Positions 37,208 through 46,859 are shown, numbered from the stretch's first letter. The stretch: 64,000 nt of DNA from JAFECT01 sp963838235 (GCA_963838235.1 CAWIQJ010000002.1:186001-250000); one strand, 5' to 3'. Notes: generated by a model from the sequence alone, not told the origin. Numbers and translations are program-made.

Positions 37208-37670
37208 AGCCCGACCAGCGGCCGTCTCTATCCACCTACGGTTAGTCGCCCACAGACCGCTGCCTCTGCGGTCGAAGACCGCGCCTAGCACGACGTTGTG
37301 GGCCGGGGCAGCGTCTCAGATTGCGCGGCGGCGATCGATAATCCGACGGAGGTCGTCGCGCGCGGCCGACCAGCGGTACACCCAATGTGGCAAGGCATTT
37401 GCCGCATAATGGGCGTCGCTCGACCCCTGGACATGCCAAATGATTGCCACACGGTCACCACGGGCGGGGCTCTGGGGACACAGCGCGCGTACTCTGTCCA
37501 ACCGCCGCTGAGGGTCGTTCGTGGCGTCGACTAAGTGTCTGCTTCTGACTCACATTGCGGACCTTTGACGGGTCTGCTCTCCGCGCGTGGGTGAATGCCC
37601 GCTTCTGGCGCAAGGCGGACCCACGATCCTTGTGGTCGAATGCTTGCTGCTGATCAGAGCAGTGGCGATC
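37208..37670. other. 463-bp non-coding stretch with two short palindromic repeats
   Basis: No credible gene. Two related imperfect palindromes lie about 60 bp apart: GTCTGCTTCTG...GCGGAC (37537-37562) and GCCCGCTTCTGG...GCGGAC (37597-37620). They resemble dispersed CCGCTT...GCGGAC elements common in alphaproteobacterial accessory DNA. The stretch marks the shift from the ordered operon to degraded accessory DNA. Confidence 0.45.
37255..37273. terminator. Hairpin downstream of the second PatB gene
   Basis: GACCGC pairs with GCGGTC around a 7-bp loop, 48 bp after the stop codon. No T-run, so a weak or Rho-assisted end of the operon at best. Confidence 0.3.
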
Positions 37671-38300
37671 TCATCGCGAAAGAACGTCGGGCACGATCGA
37701 AAACACCCCGTCAACATTCGGATCGTCGGCGATATCGGCCGGCGCCATGAAGCCCTCCTTGTCGGGGCGAATGTCGATGCCGATCTGCTGGTAACACATG
37801 GCGACGTATTCGGAGCAGATGTAGCGACCATTTTCGCTCAATAGACCAGCGGCGGTCCGGCCTTCCAGCCGATCGCAAATGCGCTCGGCAATCTTGATCA
37901 GTTCGGCGCCGGAGTAGGGGTAGCCCAAGCGCTCTAGCGCGACTTCCGTCAGTGTATGAATCTTGTCAACGTCGGTGGAGGGGAACTGCTGATGGCGCGC
38001 CAGCAAGAGCTTGCCGTTGTAGGGCTTCCCGCCTTCGGGCACACCGTTAATCCGGGTGCTCAGCGGCAACATCCGCACGCCGGCGCCGTTGATGCACTCC
38101 ATGATGAGCACGCGGTCGATTTCGCGAAGCCGCAGCAGGATCGAAGCATGCGACCAGAGGCTGTCGGTAAAATATTCGATCCCCCACGACGTCAGGTCTT
38201 CGGAGTGGAAGAGTAGCACGTCGCCGGTTTGAAGTTTGTCTCGCACCGCCTGGTAGGGGCTAGGGGTGAGGGCGTCGAATTGTTCGGTGGTGATGGCCAT
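37671..38300 (-). CDS. YiiX/NlpC-P60-like cysteine hydrolase
   Basis: 209 residues. LQTGDVLLFHS, WSHASILLRL and YICSEYVAMCY match the permuted papain-like YiiX/NlpC-P60 pattern, with a His after the first strand (SHAS) and the nucleophilic Cys late in the chain (ICSEY). Family members hydrolyse amide or acyl bonds in peptidoglycan fragments or lipids. No signal peptide, so probably cytoplasmic. It sits alone between debris regions; no operon partner is evident. Confidence 0.7.
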   Translation of the reverse strand: MAITTEQFDALTPSPYQAVRDKLQTGDVLLFHSEDLTSWGIEYFTDSLWSHASILLRLREIDRVLIMECINGAGVRMLPLSTRINGVPEGGKPYNGKLLLARHQQFPSTDVDKIHTLTEVALERLGYPYSGAELIKIAERICDRLEGRTAAGLLSENGRYICSEYVAMCYQQIGIDIRPDKEGFMAPADIADDPNVDGVFSIVPDVLSR

Positions 38301-38343
38301 TCGCTATTCGCTGCTGGAGGGAGGTAGATCCCGGACGCGTCGC

Positions 38344-38640
38344 CTACAATTCAGAAACAATCCGCTTCATCGCCGGGTCGCCGCGTTTATAGCCGCGTCG
38401 CGGGACCTCAGCGGGCATTTCGGTGATGGCGGCTGCGCGCGCGTCGCTGAGCCGCATGAGCTTCCAGCCGGTGCGTTCACCGTGGCGACTGCCGCCGCTC
38501 ACTTGCCAGGCGCGCATCACCGCGTGGCCGGTGCTGGACCAGCCGACGGCGTGAACCTCCAAGCAACGACTGTAGCCGTCGTACTGGAGTTCCAGGACCT
38601 TTCGGTCCCTCAGCGCAGCGGTGGCGGTCTCAACCCACAT
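38344..38640 (-). CDS. Small WYL-like domain protein
   Basis: 98 residues. ALRDRKVLELQYDGYSRCLEVHAVG, then HAVMRAWQVSGGS and GWKLMRLSDARA, resemble stand-alone WYL-type beta domains that bind nucleotides or effectors in other proteins. The C-terminal PRRGYKRGDPAMKRI is often conserved in such small proteins. No HTH is attached. It follows the amidase upstream on the same strand (43 bp beyond its start). Function unknown. Confidence 0.5.
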   Translation of the reverse strand: MWVETATAALRDRKVLELQYDGYSRCLEVHAVGWSSTGHAVMRAWQVSGGSRHGERTGWKLMRLSDARAAAITEMPAEVPRRGYKRGDPAMKRIVSEL

Positions 38641-38920
38641 GAGGTGACCTTAGCACGAGTCGCGCGATGTTTCACGCTTTGTTCTTTTGCGGTCATCCGG
38701 TTTTATGGGAAATCGGATGGCCACGTTGAACCTCCCGTACCCAGCAAGGCGGAAACCCTTGAGCTGGAAATGGACGCCGTGGTCAGTGCGATGTTAAACC
38801 TCGGCAGACTGGGGCGATCACTATCGGCATGCATGACGGAATTGTCAGTCCTATTGAATTGCGCTTTGCGGGGCGGCGGTCCGACAAGATCTGACCAGCA
38901 GACCGGTCCGGGGCGCACCG
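38641..38920. other. 280-bp stretch without an assignable gene
   Basis: Open frames exist but none resembles a known protein or has a good ribosome site. It lies between the WYL-like gene and the RHS remnant and may include further decayed RHS sequence. Confidence 0.35.
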
Positions 38921-39394
38921 CCGTATTCTACCTCGATCGCGCGTATCTCGGGTACCACAGACCGCCGTTAGCTGCACGCCGACCAGCGCGGCTCCATCAT
39001 CGCCTGGAGCGACGGCACCGGCACGGTGCAGGCTAAGTACACATACGGCCCTTACGGCGAACCCAACAGCTGGACCGGCTCACGCTTCCGCTACACCGGC
39101 CAGATCGTCATCGCCGAGGCGCAGGTCTATTACTACAAGGCGCGGATATACGACCCGGTACGTGGGCGCTTCCTGCAGACCGATCCGGTCGGGTACGAAG
39201 CAGGGGTTAATCTGTATGGGTACCCTCGTTTAAAATTCGCCGAAGAGTTCAAGGATCTGTTAGCCGACTACTGCCATCGTAGCCCACGTGTTCAGATCGG
39301 GACTTGGACCGACGACTTTTGCCGCCGGCATAACCACGGCTTCGCCTTTCCTACCCTTGAAGAGAAGATCTTGAGCAGCCCGTTCTCAGAATAG
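38921..39394 (+). pseudogene. RHS-repeat core remnant with in-frame TAG and short orphan C-terminus
   Basis: From 38972 the frame reads LHADQRGSIIAWSDGTGTVQ, then KYTYGPYGEP, YYYKARIYDPVRGRFLQTDPVGYEAGVNLYGY, the conserved core that ends RHS toxin shells. The codon before LHADQ is TAG (38969-38971), preceded by SGTTDRR in the same frame, where intact proteins read on without a stop. After NLYGY the sequence switches abruptly to about 50 residues of unknown type ending at 39394, either a tip fragment or a deletion junction. No N-terminal repeats remain nearby. Confidence 0.75.
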
Positions 39395-39493
39395 CAGCGA
39401 TCGGGGCCGGTCCCCGGCTTTCCGCAGGGCCTCGGCGCCAGCCCAAGCGTGCTGCGTTCGTGGTGAGTTACGTTCACCCGCTCTAAGCGGGCG

Positions 39494-40321
39494 TCAGCGC
39501 CCCGAGGCCATGTCCGCGAGTGCGCTCTGCGCACGCTTGTTGTCGGGGTCCAAAGCAAGTGCGCGCTGGAATTCGCGCTTGGCGTCCTGAGTGCGCTCTG
39601 CGGTCCGGTAGGCCCGGCCGAGGCCGAAGGCGGCGCCGCTCGATCTCGGATAGACTGCGCCGTTCCTCTCCAGAAGCGCGGTGGCCGAAGCCCGATCGCC
39701 CATCTTCAGAATCTGGTAGCCGATGACTTGCGTCGCCACATCAGTGTTGACGTCCGGATAGGCGTCGCGGAAATCATGATAGGTCCAGAGCACGGCTTCC
39801 TGGTCCTCGCGCTCCAAATATAACTGATCCATCAGCGTTTGGACGGGCGTGCGCTCAAGGGAGGGCGGTGAAAACATGGAGGGATCGAGCTTCAGGTTCA
39901 TGTCCAAACTTGTGATCTGGAAGGCGTTCAGCGGCTTGCCGGTGGCGATCTCGACCTCGCTGTTGTTGAATGAGAACAAGACACCGTTGACCCGACGGTA
40001 GTCGCTCCAGTGGGTTTCGCTAGCAACGTCCGTGCCGAAGGCGTGAACCTTGGCGACCTTACGGTCGGCTACGATGAGCCAAGTCTTGGCGTCGATGAAT
40101 TCGTCCTGTTCGAAGCCGTCCATCATGTGGACGCGCAACTGATAAGCCTCGCGGCCTGATATTTTGGTCTCGCCGATCAAAGACACGGTCGAACCTTGCC
40201 TCTTGTAGTCGACCAGGTTCCCCAGAATATAGAGACCGTGCCGCGCTGCTGCTGAGGCCGGGCCGGCGGTGCGTACTGCGATGCCGGGATCGCCGTACCT
40301 GAGAACGCTCGGACGAGTCAC
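39494..40321 (-). pseudogene. LolA-like/TPR periplasmic protein, 5'-truncated
   Basis: 275 residues remain from a GTG at 40321. Residues about 15-165 look like a LolA-type lipoprotein-carrier fold (SLIGETKISGREAYQLRV, TWLIVADRKVAKVH). The tail is a TPR-like repeat (GAAFGLGRAYRTAERTQDAKREFQRALALDPDN). There is no signal peptide, and the coding homology seems to begin at LRYGDPG, as if in mid-protein. Just upstream lies a transposase scrap, so the 5' part was probably lost by insertion and deletion. Translation of the remnant cannot be excluded. Confidence 0.55.
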
Positions 40322-40384
40322 TCCTCGCCTTCTCGAAGACTATCGGATAAACGTCGCCAGGAGCCATCGAGCACCTTAGCGTGC

Positions 40385-40581
40385 TCATGCCCCTTGCGTC
40401 GAACGCGGCAATGGCGGTGACAAGAGCCGGGTCGCGGCTGGTGCCCCGAGATCACGTTCACCGATGAGCACGTCGATCGCCCGGACCGGATTCTCTTCAG
40501 CCACCCAGGCGTCCAATCGTCCGGGTACTCCTGAAGCAGAATGCCCTGACGAAGATACTTACCCTCGACAATGCGCTTCAT
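40385..40581 (-). mobile_element. IS1182-like transposase N-terminal remnant (frameshifted)
   Basis: Minus strand from 40581 begins MKRIVEGKYLRQGILLQE, then in the next frame RLDAWVAEENPVRAIDVLIGERDLGAP. Together these match the start of IS1182-type transposases (MKRFIEGxxRxQ, LDDWVAExNPVRxIDVFVDxLDLGALGF). Only about 60 codons survive, with at least one frame disruption, and no DDE core or terminal repeats are visible. It abuts the truncated LolA-like gene. Recognition is by recalled family pattern. Confidence 0.6.
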
Positions 40582-40700
40582 CGACAATTCCAAGCCAGTG
40601 TCGACAAGGGAATCTGAAGTCGAATCTGGGGCGCCGCGGCGCCCCAGAATTTGTCCAAGGACGGCGAGGCGCCGGGCAAGAAGTCGGTTAGGTTGCGACG

Positions 40701-41102
40701 ATGGCGTTCGAGGCATTTCTGCAACACCAATTTGAAGAACGGCGGCGGCGCAATTCGCGCTATTCGCTCCGCGCCTTTGCGCGCGACCTAGGGTGCGATC
40801 ACGCGACGCTATCTCAATGGATGCGTGGCGTGCGGCCGATGACGGACGACGCCGTAGAGCGGACGGCGACCGCCTTGAAACTCGATGCCACCGTCCGCGC
40901 CCTGGGCCGCGAGTTCGACCCTTTGGATCTGTCGATTATGGATATCGTGCCAAGCCTGGATCGCCCGACATCTCCAGAGTTGGCGCAACAGCTCAACGTG
41001 TCGGTCGATCGAGTCAACGTCTCGCTCAGCCGGCTCCTGCGTTTGGGATTGCTTCGCATGGAGGGACCGGCGTGGGTCGTAACCGAGGAAAAAGTTCTGT
41101 GA
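40701..41102 (+). CDS. HTH DNA-binding protein (TIGR02147/DUF4423-like)
   Basis: 133 residues. RRRRNSRYSLRAFARDLGCDHATLSQWMRGVRPM is the N-terminal HTH seen in small regulators of this type. A second winged-helix-like part (about 85-130: SPELAQQLNVSVDRVNVSLSRLLRLGLL) follows. Its stop overlaps the GTG of the VOC-family gene (GTGA), so the two form a small operon. Probably a transcriptional regulator; target unknown. Confidence 0.65.
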   Translation: MAFEAFLQHQFEERRRRNSRYSLRAFARDLGCDHATLSQWMRGVRPMTDDAVERTATALKLDATVRALGREFDPLDLSIMDIVPSLDRPTSPELAQQLNVSVDRVNVSLSRLLRLGLLRMEGPAWVVTEEKVL

Positions 41103-41479
41103 ATGGAGCTGTCGCCCACTGGCAAATGATCACGAAGGACCCCGAAGCGACGGCTCGCTTCTACACGGCGATGTTCGGCTGGAAGTTCTCTGCTGACAAT
41201 GCCATGGGCTACCGCGAAGTTGCGACCAACGCGGACAATGGCATCGACGGCGGCATCTGGCCGGCGCCGCCGGAGGCTCCGGAAGGCGTGCAATTGTATG
41301 TCGAGGTGCCTGACATCGACAAATCTCTGCGCCGTCTTGTGGAATTGGGTGGCACGGTCATGATGCCAAAACAGCTCCTGCCAGACGGCGACTCAATGGC
41401 CTTGGCCATGGACCCGCTCGGGCGGCCGTTTGGCCTGATGACGGCCCGCAAGGGCGACGGCGGAAGGCAATCGAAATAG
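41099..41479 (+). CDS. VOC/glyoxalase-family protein
   Basis: 126 residues from the overlapping GTG at 41099. AVAHWQMITKDPEATARFYTAMFGWKF is a typical VOC start and LYVEVPDIDKSLRRLVELGG with MALAMDPLGRPFGLM the second half. A single betaalphabetabetabeta pair, probably dimeric. These small glyoxalase-like proteins often have unknown substrates. Coupled to the HTH gene upstream. Confidence 0.8.
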   Translation: MNGAVAHWQMITKDPEATARFYTAMFGWKFSADNAMGYREVATNADNGIDGGIWPAPPEAPEGVQLYVEVPDIDKSLRRLVELGGTVMMPKQLLPDGDSMALAMDPLGRPFGLMTARKGDGGRQSK

Positions 41480-41494
41480 ATAGGGGATATCCTA

Positions 41495-42049
41495 ATGCGT
41501 AACAGCTTGGTCAGCCTCTGCGCCGCATTCCTTATCTTGCCGCAGACTTCGATGGCCGCGCCCTACCTGGCGACGGTTTCCACCACGCCTGCGACCTTGG
41601 CGATTGTGCGGGACATGACCGGAGACTATTCGCAGCACCCCCTCGCGGCGCGCGCGATGTACGCTGCGATCGATGCGACTTGCACGCGCAGAGGCGTGGA
41701 TTTCGGCGAGTACCCCCAGGACCCGGATGCCGTGGGCCCGGACCGGGTGCACTGGCGGTTCGGTTTGCTGCTCGATGGCCGCACGCTGAATTCGTGCAAA
41801 GCGAGCATCAAGCCGCCGTATCATAAGCAATTTTACCCACAGGAGCAGGTTGTCTTTGTGCAAGCCACGCTAGCCACGTCGAAGGATGCGGGTCTCTATA
41901 TTCTCAAATGGCTGCCGACTTCGGGTTACGTCCAGGTCGCGCCTACGCGGATGATCTTCCTCGACAAACGCGCCACGCCTGACAGCCCGGTTCGGATCGA
42001 GACGCCGGTCCGCAAGCGCACCTGGGCGCGCCCGAAGACGGGTCTTTAG
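41495..42049 (+). CDS. Secreted hypothetical protein, possibly GyrI-like
   Basis: 184 residues with signal peptide LVSLCAAFLILPQTSMAAP. AARAMYAAIDATCTRRGVD followed by DRVHWRFGLLLDG hints at a GyrI-like small-molecule-binding fold, but the match is weak. Basic C-terminus (RKRTWARPKTG). The ATG follows GATAGGGGATATCC. It sits 16 bp after the VOC gene on the same strand and could belong to the same transcript. Function not recognised. Confidence 0.6.
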   Translation: MRNSLVSLCAAFLILPQTSMAAPYLATVSTTPATLAIVRDMTGDYSQHPLAARAMYAAIDATCTRRGVDFGEYPQDPDAVGPDRVHWRFGLLLDGRTLNSCKASIKPPYHKQFYPQEQVVFVQATLATSKDAGLYILKWLPTSGYVQVAPTRMIFLDKRATPDSPVRIETPVRKRTWARPKTGL

Positions 42050-42061
42050 TTGGAGGAAGGG

Positions 42062-42277
42062 CTACACGAGCGTCAGCTTCTCGGTGACGCGTGGGCGCCG
42101 GGTCCACAGAATCACACTGTCGGACCTCGGATCGCCCGAGGCGACGCCTTCGGAGAACAGGTCGCGACGCTCCACGGCCTTCAGCCGCGAGGCTCGAGCG
42201 CCCCCCGGGGCCAGGGCGAGAGCCGCGCCTAACGCGGCGGCGGTGGCGATCAATTGGCGACGGGACGAACCGGACAT
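42062..42277 (-). pseudogene. PhoD-type alkaline phosphatase, N-terminal fragment
   Basis: Only 71 codons. A Tat-like signal (SSRRQLIATAAALGAALAL) is followed by LFSEGVASGDPRSDSVILWTR, the conserved start of PhoD/phosphodiesterase-alkaline phosphatase D proteins, which normally run to about 500 residues. The frame then stops; no catalytic domain remains. It faces the truncated DUF885 gene head-to-head, so a deletion may have removed both 5' and 3' parts of neighbouring genes here. Confidence 0.7.
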
Positions 42278-42451
42278 GCGACGACGCTCCCCTGGGATTT
42301 CCGAAAGTCCTAAACGGCCGCCTCAACGGTCCAACTCGCCACTGGAAGCGGCGCGCCGGGCGGCGCTGGCGACGAAAGTACCAATCCTTCAATGGCAGGT
42401 CTCGTGGCTGCTGCTTAGCTCTCTGCCAAATTCCCCGTCTGCTTCTGGGGG

Positions 42452-43447
42452 ATGGTGAAAGCGTTCACAACGCTCGACATGCCGCCTGACCAAATCGAAG
42501 CAACGGGTTGGCGGCTTCTTCATCAAACCGAGCGCGACATGGCCGCACTCAACGGGATTTCTGAGGGCGACGTGCCGAACTTCCTGCAGAAGCTTCGGTC
42601 AAGCCAGGACGCAAATTTCGACCGTGACGCCCTCATCCTGAAATCGCAACGCGCGCTCGACCGTGCGACCGCGGCGGTTCCGCGCATGATTGATGATCCC
42701 TTAGTGCAAGCCATTACGATCTCACCTATCTCACCTGAAATGGAAGCGACGTTTCCTGCGGGGTATTACCAGCCGGGCGATCCGGGCCCGGCGCACTTGA
42801 TGTTGAACACGTCACGGGCGTCGGATCGTCAGCTGATGGCCGAAGTGATCGCATTTCACGAGGGCCTGCCTGGGCACCATGTCGCCTACGGCTTCGGTTA
42901 CCCGGCGGGCCAGTTCAATTCGGGCTTTGCCGAGGGCTGGGCGATTTATTCAGAATACCTAGCCGACGAAATGGGTCTCTACAGCTCTGCGGCAGACCGC
43001 ACAGGGATGATGGCCAAGCACCTTTGGGCGGCAAGTCGGCTGATCGTCGAGCCAGGGATCCATCTGCGTGGGTGGTCGCGCAAGCGAGCTTTTGCATTCA
43101 TGCGCGCCCACACGGCGCTGAGCGATGCTGAAATCAATCTCGAGCTCGATCGTTACATCGCATTTCCGGGGCAGTCGTTGTCATACATGTTGGGGTACGA
43201 AAAGATTGCACAGGCAAGGCGGTATGCGCAGCAAAGGCTTGGCTCACGGTTTGATTTGCGCGCGTTTCGCAAAATCGTCCTTGCCAAGGGTAGTCGTCCC
43301 TTGGACGAAGCTTACGCCGACGTTGCCGCCTGGGCTGATCGCGAGGCCCTGAAATCAAAGGTGACGCAAGCTAAAGACGCGATGGGCGACCACCGCAACG
43401 GCGATGCCGTTGCGTGCGGTCATTTGGCAGGCGACCTTGCACGGTAG
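42452..43447 (+). pseudogene. DUF885-family protein, N-terminally truncated
   Basis: 331 codons from an ATG at 42452; full DUF885 proteins are near 580-600 residues. What remains is the C-terminal half: HEGLPGHH (about 136-143), EGWAIYSEYLADEMG, and FPGQSLSYMLGYEKI, the proposed metal-binding core. About 240 N-terminal residues, including any signal peptide, are missing, and upstream sequence in this frame does not supply them. The 3' end overlaps the S41 stop by 28 bp. Probably non-functional. Confidence 0.7.
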
Positions 43448-44953
43448 GGGCGCGACGATACCGACGCGGCGTGATGCGCGAGGTTGGCGATCCACCGCTC
43501 CAAACCCAGGTCGTCGGCCATGTCGCCGCTCCAGCGAAACGCGGGCTTATAGGCCACGTTTTTGCCGCGCTCGCGATTGCGGTAGAGCTTCATCGGAAGT
43601 TCGAGCACGGCGCGCCCGCTCGGCAGCGCCGCCGGGCGATTTTCTAGGTAGAGGGTGTCTGCTCCGGTCTCGTTGCCGATTTGGATGACCCCAGGAAGCT
43701 TACGAGCAAGGTCGACGAGATTGAGGCACGAGCTCTCACAGTCGCCGTCTGTGAGCAGGTAAACTTTGGCGCGGACCGAATGGCGGTCGGTCGGCGCCGC
43801 CTGCAGCAAGCAGGGCGTATTCGTCCGGGTCGATATAGAGCGCGTGTCCGTCGGCGATCGCAGCCGTCATGCCTTGGACGATGTGGTTAAGTCCGGTATA
43901 GGCGGCCGACTGCTCGCCAAACATCTTGCCGAGTACGGGCCGGACCTGCGAGAGATAGCCCAGGTTGCTCGGGGAGGCGCGCCACTCCGCGCGCAGATCG
44001 CGGGCGCGCACGTCGCCCACCGAGCCCGCGCCCCAGATCGCGTTGAGCACGCGTAAGGCGACGAAGGTGTTTCCGCCCCTATCGCCACGCAAATCGACCA
44101 CCACATAAGGCGCAGCACGCAGCTTTGGCGCGTCGCGATCAATCCCCGCCATGAGCAACTCGAGTTCGCTCACCGCAGCCGGATTCAAAGCATTGAGCGT
44201 CGGCAGGCCCAGCCAGTAACCGCCGTCTGGAAGAAGACGGACGCCGCCGCGTTGGGCGTGGCCAACATTGCGCGCGACCTGCACGCGGCTTGATAGATCG
44301 GGTGCGCTTATCGCGCGCCACGACAATACGCGGTTCCAGGTCTTGCTCAGATGCGCGAAGACGCATCTGGTGGGACGAGCTACGAACGGGTTGCCCTGGT
44401 CGACTAACAGGTACGGCGCGACCGCTCGGCGGGCGGCCGGGACCGACCACCGACCGACATAACGTCCAAGGTCTTGCTGGGCCATGGTCTTGGCGAAAAC
44501 GTGATCGCAGCCGATCAGCACAGCGCCGATTGGATCGGCGCGCGGATTCTCGGTTACGATGATGCGGAATCGTCCATGGCGGTATCCAACCATAAATCCG
44601 GGCCATTGCGCGGGCGTCGGGTCGCGGAAGTCGATGCGCAGATGGTTATCCTGGAATGTCTCGACGAAGCGCTCGAGCGTAAATCGATAGCCGGCGGGCG
44701 ACGTCACCTTCGATGCATCCTCGCGCGCCTGATCGTAGGCGCGTGCTATCCTGTCGCGAAACATCGGATCCACGCCGACGACCGACCCGGGTGTATTCTC
44801 GAGAAGTTGGCCCTTCGCTGCGTCGAGATCTGTGAGCGTCAATGCGCGCCAATCATCCGCGACAGCAACAGGCACGTCACCGGCGACCGCAACCGCGAGC
44901 GTCGTACATGCAAGCGTGAAGGTGAGGGCGATGAGTCGTAAGACCCTGCTCAT
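43420..44953 (-). CDS. S41-family peptidase, second of a pair (frameshift near 43800)
   Basis: About 510 residues once a +1 change near 43795-43812 is corrected. The ATG at 44953 overlaps the upstream S41 stop (ATGA). Signal peptide LRLIALTFTLACTTLAVAVAG. S41 landmarks VVDLRGDRGGNT and, after the disruption, LLTDGDCESSCLNLVDLARKL, with the Ser nucleophile expected in CESSC. Closely related over its whole length to the chimeric gene at 12062-13693. Likely periplasmic protease; substrate unknown. Confidence 0.83.
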
Positions 44954-46426
44954 CGCGCGACACCCTGCCGCCGTGCGATCTCGCCCAGCGCGACCTGATA
45001 GGCGTCCTCGCCCGGAGCCACGACGACGTCGGGCTCGAGGCCGGTGCGGGGTCCTTTTGATCCGAATAAGACAAACCGCTTGTGTGAAACGTGCATGACC
45101 AGCTTGGTGCTTGGTAGGTCGAATGCATAGTTGTCGCCGAAGAAAGTGAGGGGCTCGCCGGTCGCCGTCCCAATGATTTCGGCGCGTTGCCAGTACTTGT
45201 AAGGCGCAGCGGCGATCACGGCCGTCGAGTAGGTGGCCGGTCCGATCAGCACATAGAGGGGCCCCTTGAACGAGAGGCTCTGGCGAAAAAGTCGCTTCGT
45301 CGGCCCGGCTCCGTCGGGGTGGAACACGTAAGTCCCGTTGTCGGGCGCGTCCTGTATACCGGCGAGCATGGGGACCAGTCTGTTGATCGGGATCCAACGG
45401 AATCCTTCCGGCAGCAACGTCCGGTAGGCCGCCTTGACCTCAGGCGTCGTCTTGACCTCCACGGAGCGTACGGCGGGCAGCTTGCGGTCGGAAAGGTAGG
45501 TCTGCAGCGCATCGCTCTGGCGCGTGTCGCCGCCGTTGTTCTGTCGGAGATCGAGCACGACGGCGCGCGGCTTGGCATTTTGAATTTTCTGGAATGCAGT
45601 CTGCAGCTCCTGTTGGTAACGACCCCAAGATTGGTCGAAGTCCTTGAGGACTACGTAGGCGACACCGTGATCGATGGAGACGAACACGGGTTGATCGACG
45701 CCAAGAGCGAGCCGCCGTTTCCACTCGCGCGCGGGAAGTCCGCTTGATGTCTCCGTGACGGCCGCGTTCGCGCCGGGCGCGCGAGCGACGATATGGTAGG
45801 GCGCGCCAAGGCCCAGCGCCCAGACCAGCATCGACCAACGCCGTGCAGCGTAGGCGGCGCGTCCGACGTCAGAACTCCATCGACTGCGTATCCATGAGCC
45901 AGGCGCGGAGTTGCGTTTCGGGCACGCCGTTCAGCGACAGAAGCTCCATGCCCGGTCGCAGAAGCGGGTCGCCCAAGCTGCGGTCCACTAGGATGCGCTG
46001 ATTGTCGATCCTGATTGTGAACGAGGGCGCCATTCCGCCCTGCGCCTGATAGGCGTCCCACTCCTCCTGCGGCGGCAGCAGTTCGGTGTGGCCGTCCTGA
46101 TAGGACCGGCCCACCGCCGGTGCGATCGTACGATAGAACTCCATCCGCGTCATCGGATGGTCGAGCGCGGCGAGTGTTTGCGCCTTCAGCGCCGCATACA
46201 AGTTGGCGTCGGTCACAGCGCCGATGTCGGGATGGATGTGCTCGGTCGTCGCGGTCAGGGCGAGGAAATCCGCTCGCAACTGTTCGGGCCGGTAGCGCCG
46301 ATCGAAATTCGCTTCCGTCACGGTCGCGTGCGGGAAGCGCAGATACACCTTGTCGCTCAAATATGCACCGAGACCCACGACCGCTAAGACAAGCGCTCCT
46401 ACGGCGGCCAGAATCCATTTCCACAT
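44950..46426 (-). CDS. S41-family peptidase, first of a pair (frameshift at 45873-45874)
   Basis: About 491 residues when one T (minus strand; AA at 45873-45874 on plus) is removed, joining MDTQSME to SDVGRAAYAARR. ATG at 46426 after a GGGGGACT ribosome site; N-terminal TM anchor WKWILAAVGALVLAVVGLGAYLSD. VVLDLRQNNGGDTRQSDAL and GPATYSTAVIAAAPY (nucleophile Ser) place it in S41. Coupled to the second S41 gene by ATGA overlap. Divergent from a TonB receptor gene, a recurring arrangement of receptor and peptidase. Confidence 0.83.
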
Positions 46427-46859
46427 GTGAAGTCCCCCGATCCACCTGTTAGAGGGTGCAAAGCGCCAAATCGGATGCGTGGTCTGAGAAAAATAAATCG
46501 ACTGGGTATTGTAGAGGGCCACCGTGTCACTTGTGGCAGGCAACGCTATTCTCTTTTCTGCCAAATATAGTGCATTTTGTGCCACCCGGATGCTCTTGAT
46601 TTGCGCAGCTTGATGAGATGACGCCACGAGGCCGCTGGCGATGGGCGAGCAGAATTGGCAAGTAGTATCGACGACAGTATTAAAATGGCAACTACAAGAC
46701 ACTAACAGTAGTTTATTCGGAATATATGCTAAAATGTGGTATTTGCGGCACGCAAATTGCGGCATTTCATGAATAGTACAAATAATATTGCAAATTCAAG
46801 GCAAATGCAGCAGTCGTAGTCCCCTCAATCATTGTGAACGTCGTTTGAGCGGGGCACCT
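46427..46859. promoter_or_regulatory. Divergent AT-rich control region with palindrome
   Basis: 433 bp between the S41 pair and the TonB receptor. The part from about 46660 to 46800 is clearly more AT-rich than the surroundings. It contains TTTGCG/CGCAAA, a perfect inverted repeat around GCA (46742-46756), and TTGCGGCA twice as direct repeats (46743-46750, 46757-46764). This looks like an operator for the receptor promoter. No gene found here. Confidence 0.5.

Larger units (their letters stand above)
43420..46568. repeat. Copy 2 of the segmental duplication (parent-like, undeleted)
   Basis: Contains both S41 genes and about 140 bp of shared upstream DNA, homologous to 12062-13832. Copy 1 lacks most of the first S41 gene. 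Left boundary is the shared stop codon; right boundary is near the TGCCAAA tract. Confidence 0.8.

Noticed and set aside
38266..39036. 256-codon plus-strand open frame spanning the WYL-like gene and RHS remnant
   Set aside because: It is antisense to the WYL-like gene and out of frame with the RHS core.
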